The notes beneath the pieces were generated by a model. It had not been told where the DNA came from. It saw only the letters and a program-made list of their open reading frames with translations, and ran no database searches. DNA of 64,000 nt. Source: CALGYY01 sp963678485 (GTDB lineage Bacteria; Bacteroidota; Bacteroidia; Bacteroidales; CAIWKO01). Shown here one piece after another: positions 55,956 to 63,735 of this stretch; positions within the stretch are counted from its first letter, which is position 1, and each line of letters opens with the position of its first letter. The stretch spans positions 3,844,001 through 3,908,000 of the forward strand of contig OY782882.1 of the NCBI GenBank assembly GCA_963678485.1, given 5' to 3'. Position numbers and translations under genes: made by a program.

Positions 55956-57593
55956 ATGATGAAAAACTTTACCAGATGCTTACGCGCATCCTTCATTGTA
56001 ACTGTATTCAGTTTAATACAACTTTCCTCATTTGCCCAGCAAAATGTAGGTATTGGAACCAATACTCCCGATGGTTCTTCTGTACTCGATGTCTCTGCAA
56101 CTGATAAAGGAATGCTGGTGCCCAGAGTAACTACACTTCAGCGCAATGCCATCGTAACTCCCGCCACCGGATTACTTGTTTATGATACCGATTTTGATGA
56201 ATTCTGGTATTTCGACGGAGTTCAGTGGGTGCCCATAGCTGGCGCATCTGGTACTCCAGGACCAACAGGTCCCATGGGACCTACAGGCGTTGGAATCACC
56301 GGTCCCACAGGCGTGGGGGTTCAAGGACCTACTGGCCCGATTGGAATAACGGGGCCAACTGGAGTTGGAATTACCGGTGCTACTGGTCCAATCGGAATCA
56401 CTGGCCCGACAGGTGTCGGCCTTATCGGTCTTACCGGTCCTACTGGACCTGCTGGAGTTACCGGAGCTACAGGAACTGGAATTGCCGGTCCTGCTGGCCC
56501 TACTGGTCCTACCGGAATTGGCAGCACTGGACTAACTGGTCCCACAGGCGCAATCGGCATTACCGGACCAACGGGTCCAGTAGGTTGTGCAACGGCTAAT
56601 CGTATCTTGAAATCCGATGGAACTACAGCCACCTGCACAGTGGCACCCATGCATGAATCGGCTCTGGGAAATTTAGGAATTGGAACTATTTATCCTGATA
56701 TTGATATGGGCCTTAGCCCTACATCGCAGATTGTTCATATTCATGATGAAGGTACAACACTCACTGATTATGCATCTCTCATTCTTTCAACCCATAGTAC
56801 GCTGGTTGACCAGCCAACGGGCTTTTTAGCTTTTGCTGCATCTCAAGTATCGAACGAACGTCGCACAGGAATGATCACCAGTAACACTAGAACAGGGACT
56901 GGTTTGAATATCTCGGGCGACCTTAGTTTCTGGACCAATAACGACAACATAATCGCCGAGCGAATGAGAATCACGCCTGCAGGCCTTATTGGAATAGGAA
57001 CTACAGCACCCGGAGCAAATCTCGAAATCAATGGGACATATGCTGCTGCGGTTGCCGCACCGCTTCTCGAAATTACCAATGCCACGGCTCAGGCAGCCAA
57101 TGTAAATTCAGAAATTGGATTTAAGGCTGGAAGCCGCTGGATGGCGCTCATCAAAGCAACAGCTGTTGATGGGTTCAATGCGAATCTATCTTTTTGGACT
57201 TATTCTAACGCCACTCGATCCAATCTCGTTGAGCGAATGACCATTGTGGATGGTGGTAATGTTGGAATCGGCATCAATACTCCATCAAGTATGCTCCATG
57301 TTCAGGGATCTGTGGCTGGAGCGATAACCACCGTTGCTACAGCAAGCGTTACTCTGGGCGTAAATCATTATTCTGTACTGATGAATGCGGCAACCCCAAC
57401 AACCGTGAATCTTCCGGCTGCCTCCGGTTGTCCCGGACGTATTTACATTATTAAAAACATCAATACGGGTACTGTCACCATTGATGCTAATGCTGCTGAA
57501 ACTATCGATGGAACTGCAACTAAAACGATTGCTGCTCAATGGGGGGTGCTGATGATTCAAAGCAATGGTACTTCCTGGTATATTATCAATTAG
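55956..57593 (+). CDS. Secreted collagen-like repeat protein
   Basis: A 545-aa protein with a signal peptide (about 1-28, ending FAQQ). An N-terminal head (30-90) begins NVGIGTNTPDGSSVLDV, the typical opening of Bacteroidota tail-fibre-like proteins. A collagen-like tract of GPTGPTG/GITGPTG units spans about 93-210. A C-terminal β-rich region has two more IGIG-type motifs and ends in a short DUF-like tail (QSNGTSWYIIN). No T9SS sorting domain or S74 domain is present, unlike the collagen-like protein at 13244-16549. It may form trimeric surface fibres. The export route is unclear. Confidence 0.8.
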   Translation: MMKNFTRCLRASFIVTVFSLIQLSSFAQQNVGIGTNTPDGSSVLDVSATDKGMLVPRVTTLQRNAIVTPATGLLVYDTDFDEFWYFDGVQWVPIAGASGTPGPTGPMGPTGVGITGPTGVGVQGPTGPIGITGPTGVGITGATGPIGITGPTGVGLIGLTGPTGPAGVTGATGTGIAGPAGPTGPTGIGSTGLTGPTGAIGITGPTGPVGCATANRILKSDGTTATCTVAPMHESALGNLGIGTIYPDIDMGLSPTSQIVHIHDEGTTLTDYASLILSTHSTLVDQPTGFLAFAASQVSNERRTGMITSNTRTGTGLNISGDLSFWTNNDNIIAERMRITPAGLIGIGTTAPGANLEINGTYAAAVAAPLLEITNATAQAANVNSEIGFKAGSRWMALIKATAVDGFNANLSFWTYSNATRSNLVERMTIVDGGNVGIGINTPSSMLHVQGSVAGAITTVATASVTLGVNHYSVLMNAATPTTVNLPAASGCPGRIYIIKNINTGTVTIDANAAETIDGTATKTIAAQWGVLMIQSNGTSWYIIN

Positions 57594-57899
57594 GGACTGT
57601 CAACATCGTATGATGCTTAGGTAATAAGAAAATTATACAGATTCCAGATTGTTAAATGGCGATAATGTTTTTTTACGAACATTGGTTTGTCTGATCCGAA
57701 GGCGAATTACAAGCTTTAAGCGAACAATCCCGCCTAAGGTGTGATGGAATAAGGAAGCTGAGCTTGCTATGGGGTTCGTACCCATGATTCCTTCATGAAA
57801 AAAAAATTGTTTTTGCAATGGATTCAAAAACTTTCATTTTATTTGTGAAGTGAAAATGTTTTTCACATGGAATTAATATAAATATAATTATTTTCAATT
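57594..57899. other. Intergenic region without recognisable element
   Basis: About 300 AT-rich bases. I see no terminator with a T run, no TAnnTTTG box and no repeat. Confidence 0.4.
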
Positions 57900-59231
57900 A
57901 TGAAAGATACCCCCATTCCTTTTGATATTGTCAAAAAGAATATTGAGAACAGTGGAATTGCCAATGTTGGCAGAGCAACCATTCGCGAGATCAAACGTCT
58001 GGTCGATGGAATTGAAAAAGACTCTGGATTGAAATTTATCCGTATGGAGATGGGTGTTCCCGGAATACCTCCTTCAGCCATTGGAATCGAAGCACAGTGC
58101 AAAGCCTTGCATGATGGAGTAGCCGCGATTTATCCAGACATCGACGGCATCCCTTCGCTGAAGAATGAAATGGCGAAATTTGTAAAATTGTTTTTGGATG
58201 TTGAAGTGAATCCTGCACATTGTCTTCCCACAGTGGGATCGATGCAAGGAGGATTTGCCAGTTTTATGACTGTCAATAGAATCAATGCCAAGCAGGACAC
58301 TACTTTATTTATCGATCCTTGTTTCCCTGTACATAAGCAGCAATGCCGCGTGTTAGGCGTTAAGCATCTTGGTTTTGATGTATATAATTATCGCGGACCC
58401 AAGTTGCGCGAAAAGCTTGAATCCTTTCTCAGTACTGGAAATATTTCTTCAATCTTGTATTCAAATCCTAACAATCCTTCATGGGTTTGCTTTACTGATG
58501 ATGAATTAAGAACGATTGGTGAGTTAGCGAACAAATATAACGTGGTTGTAATGGAAGATCTGGCGTATTTCGCTATGGATTTCCGTAAGGATTATTCGAA
58601 ACCCGGACAAGCTCCCTATCAACCGACCGTTGCCAAGTATACCGACAATTACATTTTGCTGATTAGCAGTAGCAAAGCCTTTAGTTACGCTGGTGAGCGA
58701 ATTGGAATGATGGTGATTTCTGACAAATTGTTCAATACGGTTGCACCGGATCTTAAACGATTTTATTCTTTCGACCAGTTTGGAAAGGCAATGATTTTTG
58801 GCACAATGTACAGTTTGAGCAGTGGAACCTCACATTCAGCTCAATTTGCACTGGCTGCCATGTTGAAAGCCGCCAATGAAGGCACTTTCAATTTTGTAGC
58901 TTCGGTCAAGGAATATGGCGATAAGGCCAAGATAATGAAGAAGATGTTCCTTGATAATGGCTTCCATATTGTCTATGATAAAGACCTCGACGACCCTATC
59001 GCTGATGGTTTCTATTTCACAATCTGCTATCCGGGATTCACGGGTGAACAATTGATCGAAGAATTTATGTATTACGGAATCAGTGCAATTTCATTGGCAA
59101 TTACCGGCAGCGAACGCACTGAAGGCTTAAGGGCTTGTGTTTCATTGGTTCTTCGTACACAATTTCCAGATCTTGAAATGCGCCTGAAGAAATTCCACGA
59201 ACATCATCCTGTAACGGTAGCAATCAATTAA
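57900..59231 (+). CDS. Pyridoxal-phosphate-dependent aminotransferase, class I/II fold
   Basis: A 443-aa protein with the residues of fold-type I aminotransferases: Asn189 in YSNPNNPS, Asp220 in VVMEDLAYF, the PLP-binding Lys259 in ISSSKAFSYAGERIG and Arg267. The substrate-binding motif MGVPGIPP lies near the N-terminus. It transfers amino groups between amino and 2-oxo acids. It stands 131 bases upstream of a 2-oxoacid:ferredoxin oxidoreductase operon, which would decarboxylate the 2-oxo acids it makes. The exact amino acid substrate is not evident. Confidence 0.88.
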   Translation: MKDTPIPFDIVKKNIENSGIANVGRATIREIKRLVDGIEKDSGLKFIRMEMGVPGIPPSAIGIEAQCKALHDGVAAIYPDIDGIPSLKNEMAKFVKLFLDVEVNPAHCLPTVGSMQGGFASFMTVNRINAKQDTTLFIDPCFPVHKQQCRVLGVKHLGFDVYNYRGPKLREKLESFLSTGNISSILYSNPNNPSWVCFTDDELRTIGELANKYNVVVMEDLAYFAMDFRKDYSKPGQAPYQPTVAKYTDNYILLISSSKAFSYAGERIGMMVISDKLFNTVAPDLKRFYSFDQFGKAMIFGTMYSLSSGTSHSAQFALAAMLKAANEGTFNFVASVKEYGDKAKIMKKMFLDNGFHIVYDKDLDDPIADGFYFTICYPGFTGEQLIEEFMYYGISAISLAITGSERTEGLRACVSLVLRTQFPDLEMRLKKFHEHHPVTVAIN

Positions 59232-59362
59232 GATTGAGGAGAGTATAAGAATTCCATCGATTTTTTTAAAAAATTAAGACTTATTTGTCTTTTTGTAAAA
59301 GCCAAATAAGTAATTTCGTCGCTGATACAACTGAAACTATTATATTAAATAAAACCGTAAAA

Positions 59363-59590
59363 ATGGCAAAGTTAAAAGGTGCTATTGTGATTAATGTCGA
59401 ACGGTGCAAGGGTTGCGAAGTTTGCGTTGGAGCCTGTCCCGAATCGGTAATTACGATGGCTAAAGGAGTCAACGGTAAAGGTTATCACTATGCAGAACCT
59501 ACAGGTGAGAACTGTACCGGCTGCACGAACTGTGCAGTAGTGTGCCCCGACGGTGTAATAACCGTTTACAGGGTTAAAGTCAATGTTTAA
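59363..59590 (+). CDS. 2-oxoacid:ferredoxin oxidoreductase, 4Fe-4S (δ-type) subunit
   Basis: 75 aa from the ATG at 59363; a longer TTG-initiated frame from 59285 is unlikely. Two CxxCxxCxxxCP clusters bind 4Fe-4S centres: Cys15, 18, 21 and 25, and a second set in NCTGCTNCAVVCP. It passes electrons from the catalytic subunits to ferredoxin. It is first in the order δ-α-β-γ, as in the oorDABC-type operons of other bacteria. The α gene starts 24 bases later. Confidence 0.9.
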   Translation: MAKLKGAIVINVERCKGCEVCVGACPESVITMAKGVNGKGYHYAEPTGENCTGCTNCAVVCPDGVITVYRVKVNV

Positions 59591-59614
59591 TAATGTTTAA
59601 AACATAAACCAGTA

Positions 59615-60697
59615 ATGAAAGAACTCAGGTTAATGAAAGGCAACGAAGCGGTAGCGGAAGCTGCGATCCGCGCCGGCGCCGACGGTTATTTCGGATATCC
59701 CATCACTCCGCAGTCGGAAGTGCTGGAATACCTGATGGCTGAAAAACCTTACGAACGTACAGGTATGGTGGTACTTCAGGCTGAAAGTGAAGTTGCTGCT
59801 ATTAATATGGTCTATGGCGGAGCAAGCTGTGGAAAGAAGGTGATCACTTCTTCCTCTAGTCCCGGCATCAGTTTAAAAATGGAAGGCATTTCCTATATGG
59901 CAGGAGCTGAGCTCCCTGCAGTGATTGTGAACGTCGTTCGCGGCGGCCCCGGTCTTGGAACCATTCAACCTAGTCAGGGCGATTATTTCCAAGCCGTTAA
60001 AGGTGGCGGTCACGGCGATTATCGTATGATCGTTCTTGCTCCGGCTTCGGTTCAGGAAATGTGCGATTTCGTTCCTCTGGGTTTCGACCTGGCCTTCAAA
60101 TATCGTAACCCCATCATGATTCTTTCTGATGGCGTGATCGGTCAGATGATGGAAAAGGTTGAACTTTTCGAATCCAGACCACGTTGGACCGACGAAGAAG
60201 TGATTAAGAATGCGCCTTGGGCAACCACCGGTCGTACCAAAGACCGTCAGCGCAATATTATCACTTCCCTCGATTTGGATCCATCCAAACAGGAAAAGCA
60301 TGTTAATAAGCTATATGCTAAGTACAACCAGATTGAAAAGGACGAAGTACGCTTCGAAACCTTCCAGTGTGAGGATGCGGATTATATTCTTGTCGCCTTT
60401 GGTTCCAGTGCACGTATCTGCCAAAAAGCTGTAGATCTTGGCCGTGCAATGGGTATCAAAATGGGGCTGGTTCGCCCGATTACCCTGTGGCCATTCCCAA
60501 AACAAATCATTAAAGATTTGGCAAAGAAGGTCAAAGGAATGTTAGTCGTGGAAATGAACATGGGCCAAATGATTGAAGATGTTCAACTCGCTGCTGGCTG
60601 CAATATCCCCATCGAACATTTTGGTCACGTTGGTGGTATTATCCCTGCACCCGACGAAGTTGTTGAAGTATTGAAGAAAAAATTAATAGGAGGTTAA
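59615..60697 (+). CDS. vorB: 2-oxoacid:ferredoxin oxidoreductase, α subunit (VorB-like)
   Basis: A 360-aa protein with the α-subunit features of the family: GADGYFGYPITPQSEVLEYL at the start (YPITP motif), TSSSSPGISLKMEGISYM and a C-terminal domain ending in LVVEMNMGQM. The sequence best fits proteins annotated as 3-methyl-2-oxobutanoate oxidoreductase subunit VorB, so branched-chain 2-oxo acids are likely substrates, but 2-oxoglutarate is not excluded. It works with the β subunit as the CoA- and TPP-dependent catalytic core. Confidence 0.88.
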   Translation: MKELRLMKGNEAVAEAAIRAGADGYFGYPITPQSEVLEYLMAEKPYERTGMVVLQAESEVAAINMVYGGASCGKKVITSSSSPGISLKMEGISYMAGAELPAVIVNVVRGGPGLGTIQPSQGDYFQAVKGGGHGDYRMIVLAPASVQEMCDFVPLGFDLAFKYRNPIMILSDGVIGQMMEKVELFESRPRWTDEEVIKNAPWATTGRTKDRQRNIITSLDLDPSKQEKHVNKLYAKYNQIEKDEVRFETFQCEDADYILVAFGSSARICQKAVDLGRAMGIKMGLVRPITLWPFPKQIIKDLAKKVKGMLVVEMNMGQMIEDVQLAAGCNIPIEHFGHVGGIIPAPDEVVEVLKKKLIGG

Positions 60698-60700
60698 GCC

Positions 60701-61483
60701 ATGTCAGAAACATTGACTAGAGATCAGATTATAAAACCTGAGAACTTAGTATATCGCTGTTCACCACTTATGGTGGATCGTGCGTTGAGTTATTGCCCCG
60801 GTTGCGGACATGGAACTGCCCACCGCCTCGTTATGGAAGTAATTGAAGAACTTGATGCGCAAGCCAATACTGTTGGTATCGCTCCTGTAGGTTGTTCGGT
60901 ACTTGCATACGAATTTTTAGATATTGATATGCAGCAAGCTGCCCATGGACGTGCTCCCGCACTCGCTACCGCAGTTAAGCGTCTCAATCCTAACAAATAC
61001 GTATTCACATATCAGGGAGATGGTGACCTTGCAGCTATTGGAACTGCAGAAACCATTCACGCTTGTAATCGCGGCGAGAATTTCGTGATCATTTTCATTA
61101 ATAATGGTATTTACGGAATGACCGGTGGCCAGATGGCACCGACTACACTTCCAGGCATGAAGGCTTCAACATGTCCTTACGGCCGTGATACTAAAACAAT
61201 GGGAAACCCATTGAAGATCACCGAACTGGTTGCTACACTACCAGGAACTTATTTTGTGACTCGCCAATCGGTTCATACCCCTGCAAATGTTAGAAAAACC
61301 AAAAAAGCCATCCGCAAAGCATTTGATTATTCATATGCAAACAAAGGATTGTGCTTCATTGAAATCGTTTCTAACTGTAATTCTGGATGGAAAATGACCC
61401 CGGTAAAAGCGAATGAATGGATGGTGGACAATATGTTCCCCGCTTATCCGCTGGGCGACATCAAAGTTCCTACTGAAGAATAA
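60701..61483 (+). CDS. 2-oxoacid:ferredoxin oxidoreductase, β subunit (TPP-binding)
   Basis: A 260-aa protein with the motif YCPGCGHGTAHR near the start (a cluster- or TPP-site motif) and a thiamine-diphosphate-binding segment GDGDLAAIGTAETIHACNRG followed by NNGIYGMTGGQ. It contains four other cysteines in CS and CP contexts. It starts 3 bases after the α subunit gene ends. The β subunit carries the TPP at which the 2-oxo acid is decarboxylated. Confidence 0.92.
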   Translation: MSETLTRDQIIKPENLVYRCSPLMVDRALSYCPGCGHGTAHRLVMEVIEELDAQANTVGIAPVGCSVLAYEFLDIDMQQAAHGRAPALATAVKRLNPNKYVFTYQGDGDLAAIGTAETIHACNRGENFVIIFINNGIYGMTGGQMAPTTLPGMKASTCPYGRDTKTMGNPLKITELVATLPGTYFVTRQSVHTPANVRKTKKAIRKAFDYSYANKGLCFIEIVSNCNSGWKMTPVKANEWMVDNMFPAYPLGDIKVPTEE

Positions 61484-61511
61484 TTTGTTGAATTTTAAGG
61501 TATATTAATAT

Positions 61512-62066
61512 ATGACTGAAGAAATTATTATCGCCGGCTTTGGAGGACAAGGTGTCCTTTCCATGGGAAAAATCCTTGCTTACTCCGGTGTAATGCAAAG
61601 CAAAGAAGTCAGCTGGATGCCCTCTTACGGTCCTGAAATGCGTGGTGGTACAGCCAACGTTACCGTTATCATTTCTGATGAGCGTATCAGTTCACCCATC
61701 TTAAACTACTTCGACACGGCCATCATCCTTAACCAGCAATCAATGGATAAATTTGAGAAGACCGTAAAACCTGGTGGTGTTCTCATTTATGATGGTAATG
61801 GAATTACCCGTCATCCTGAACGCAAGGATATCAATATTTATCGCGTTGACGCTGCCGACGAAGCAGCAAAACTCGGTATCCTCAAAGTATTCAATATGAT
61901 TGTACTCGGTGGATTCTTAAAGATTAAACCGATAGTCTCTCTTGAATACATGCGCAAAGGTCTCGAGAAATCCTTGCCTAAACGCCATCACGCCCTCATT
62001 CCAGAGAACGAGAATGCGATTAAAGTTGGGATGGAAATCATTCAACCCATACATCTGTTGAAATAA
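61512..62066 (+). CDS. 2-oxoacid:ferredoxin oxidoreductase, γ subunit
   Basis: A 184-aa protein with the γ-subunit pattern IIIAGFGGQGVLSMGKILAY and PSYGPEMRGGTANVTV. It completes the four-subunit complex, in which the α/γ part binds CoA. It ends 68 bases before a strong terminator (62135-62165). The operon with the upstream aminotransferase fits amino-acid fermentation to acyl-CoA. Confidence 0.92.
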   Translation: MTEEIIIAGFGGQGVLSMGKILAYSGVMQSKEVSWMPSYGPEMRGGTANVTVIISDERISSPILNYFDTAIILNQQSMDKFEKTVKPGGVLIYDGNGITRHPERKDINIYRVDAADEAAKLGILKVFNMIVLGGFLKIKPIVSLEYMRKGLEKSLPKRHHALIPENENAIKVGMEIIQPIHLLK

Positions 62067-62134
62067 TCATCAGCGTTCTAAAATCTACCTTTCGTACTTT
62101 CCTTCGAAATTGCGATTATGGTTAATACTTACTT

Positions 62135-62165
62135 AAGGCTGCCTTTATGGGCAGCCTTATTTGTT
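62135..62165 (+). terminator. Rho-independent terminator of the oxidoreductase operon
   Basis: AAGGCTGCC (62135-62143) pairs perfectly with GGCAGCCTT (62150-62158), loop TTTATG, followed by ATTTGTTTG. Confidence 0.85.
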
Positions 62166-62167
62166 TG

Positions 62168-62175
62168 TATCTTTG
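62168..62175 (+). promoter_or_regulatory. -7 promoter box of the lipoprotein/radical SAM cluster
   Basis: TATCTTTG matches TAnnTTTG and lies directly after the terminator. The first lipoprotein start (ATG 62254, or 62206) follows. Transcription would begin near 62180. Confidence 0.6.
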
Positions 62176-62253
62176 ACTAATTCTAGTCAGAACTATTAAC
62201 TTTCCATGGTACAATATTTGCTGAAATCCGCCGCTTTTTTTAAAACCTATACG

Positions 62254-62679
62254 ATGAACTTTTCACTTTCCAAATTCCCATTGATCTTTCAACGAAGAAT
62301 CACTGTTAATATATTGAAATTTGCAGGAGTGGGAGCGGCCTGTTTCGTATTCGAAGCATGCTATGGTACACCACAAGCTGATTTTCCTTCGAACCCCGCC
62401 AAAGGAACTGATATTTATGGAACAGTTAAAACCGCCGATGGGCAAGCAGTTCAAAATGCTGAGGTTTTGTTCACCCATGGTAATTACAGCGATACCTTAA
62501 AGACATACACTGACGCACAGGGAAACTATTCAATCAACGACCTTAGCGGTGACTTTAAAACCTGTTATGTGGAGGCTAATACTCGAAATGGGACGAAAGG
62601 TTCAAGAGTCTATACTGTAAAATCCGATCCCAAATACACTAAAAACGTTCAGATCGATCTGGTTGTAAAACCCGAATAA
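62254..62679 (+). CDS. Radical SAM-associated putative lipoprotein 1
   Basis: 141 aa from the ATG at 62254 (62206 is also possible). The N-terminus is a lipoprotein signal with basic start (LSKFPLIFQRR) and a lipobox ending FEAC; the lipidated residue is Cys36. The motif YGTP follows directly (37-40), then ADFPSNPAKG. A β-sandwich carboxypeptidase-regulatory-like domain (about 48-141) contains GTVKTADGQAVQNAEVLF. This closely resembles the putative-lipoprotein family that accompanies a radical SAM enzyme in Bacteroidota (TIGR04134, from memory). It is first in a run of four lipoprotein genes ending at the radical SAM gene. Confidence 0.85.
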   Translation: MNFSLSKFPLIFQRRITVNILKFAGVGAACFVFEACYGTPQADFPSNPAKGTDIYGTVKTADGQAVQNAEVLFTHGNYSDTLKTYTDAQGNYSINDLSGDFKTCYVEANTRNGTKGSRVYTVKSDPKYTKNVQIDLVVKPE

Positions 62680-62680
62680 T

Positions 62681-63127
62681 ATGAAAAAAACAATGAAGTC
62701 TTTTTCCCGCATTCGCGGCAAGTTTTACTTGCGGCTTTTACAAATTCTTGGGTTTGCTAGTGCAGGTTTTTTGGTCTCTTGCACAAAATATGGCTCGCCG
62801 GAAGTCATGTACGGAGTTCCTGAAAATACTATCTATTTCTCAGGGAAAATCCAATCCGCCGATTCATTAAAAAATATACCCGGATTGCAAGTAAAACTAT
62901 TCCCCGAAGGGCAATGGGATTCTATACATACCACATCCGCAACTGACGGTTTTTATAGCTTTTATTTATATGCAAATGAAGGGGAAACGCTTAAGCTTAA
63001 AATCTCCGATACCGATTCAAGCCTTAATGTCGGGAGTTTTAAAGATACTACCATCGATCTGACCATCAGCGGTCGCGATTATAGTAATCACGAAAAAGAA
63101 ACAAATGTATTACTGAAGAAAAAGTAA
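62681..63127 (+). CDS. Radical SAM-associated putative lipoprotein 2
   Basis: A 148-aa protein starting 1 base after the previous stop codon. The signal peptide ends in the lipobox LVSC with Cys34. Two YGxP motifs follow: YGSP (37-40) and YGVP (44-47). The remaining 100 residues form an Ig-like or regulatory β domain with IYFSGKIQSADSLKNIPGLQ. The N-terminal leader (FSRIRGKFYLR) resembles those of lipoproteins 1 and 3. It is therefore a paralogue with a duplicated motif. Confidence 0.82.
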   Translation: MKKTMKSFSRIRGKFYLRLLQILGFASAGFLVSCTKYGSPEVMYGVPENTIYFSGKIQSADSLKNIPGLQVKLFPEGQWDSIHTTSATDGFYSFYLYANEGETLKLKISDTDSSLNVGSFKDTTIDLTISGRDYSNHEKETNVLLKKK

Positions 63128-63154
63128 TATATTTACGTTCAAATTTTCTGACCT

Positions 63155-63505
63155 ATGGCATTGAAAAAATTCTCACTTCGATTTCAAAATCGATTGTACC
63201 TAAGCGCACTTCTGATAATCGGTGCTTTTTCTCTTCCTTTCGTGAGCTCTTGTGGAAATGCAAAAGACAGCGAAAAAGAACAGCAACGTATTAAGGATAG
63301 CATCGCAAATGCAACACATATTCAGGATTCAATTGCCAAAGTAAAGGCTGATTCAACGGCTACGGCTATTAAAGAAAAGGCGATACAGGATTCTATCCGT
63401 AAAGCTGATTCTATTGCCAAAGCAAAACAACAGCAGATAAAATTTAAACCTGTAGTGGTGCCTCAAACAAAATATGGCATTCCTGCAAATCTTAGAAACG
63501 ACTAG
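63155..63505 (+). CDS. Putative lipoprotein 3 with DSIAK repeats and C-terminal YGIP
   Basis: A 116-aa protein with a lipoprotein signal (leader KKFSLRFQNR, lipobox VSSC, Cys33). A highly charged, probably helical stretch follows (about 36-95) built of imperfect DSIAK/DSIRK repeats. The protein ends QTKYGIPANLRND, so the YGIP motif (107-110) stands close to the C-terminus instead of near the lipid anchor. This architecture differs from lipoproteins 1 and 2. The shared motif and position in the run tie it to the same system. Confidence 0.78.
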   Translation: MALKKFSLRFQNRLYLSALLIIGAFSLPFVSSCGNAKDSEKEQQRIKDSIANATHIQDSIAKVKADSTATAIKEKAIQDSIRKADSIAKAKQQQIKFKPVVVPQTKYGIPANLRND

Positions 63506-63540
63506 ATTTTCCTGATTAACTTGTGCTAAATAACGATCCT

Positions 63541-63714
63541 ATGAGAAAAATTTCGTTTCGAATTCTGGGATGGATGTTTGTTCTTGCCTGCGTATCTTTA
63601 GTTGCAGGATCATGCCGTCGCCAGGTTATGAAATACGGCGGACCACCTGCCAATTACCAGAAAATGATGGAAGATTCTATTGCAAAGAATAGCGATTCCA
63701 TCAAACAACAATAA
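63541..63714 (+). CDS. Small putative lipoprotein 4
   Basis: 57 aa from the ATG at 63541 (a GTG six codons upstream is possible). The signal is short (RKISFRILGW) with lipobox VAGSC and Cys25. After six residues comes KYGGP (31-35), then PANYQKMMEDSIAKNSDS. The DSIAK words repeat those of lipoprotein 3. With only 32 mature residues it is peptide-sized, like a substrate peptide. The radical SAM gene starts 22 bases after its stop. Confidence 0.75.
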   Translation: MRKISFRILGWMFVLACVSLVAGSCRRQVMKYGGPPANYQKMMEDSIAKNSDSIKQQ

Positions 63715-63735
63715 CAGACATTAATCTTCAACTCA

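Noticed and set aside
56225..56650. Long frames in other phases and strand of the collagen-like tract
   Set aside because: They arise from the three-base periodic repeat and have no signal or stop context of their own.
59285..59362. TTG-initiated N-terminal extension of the 4Fe-4S subunit
   Set aside because: The extension is unlike the family; the ATG at 59363 gives the normal length and N-terminus.
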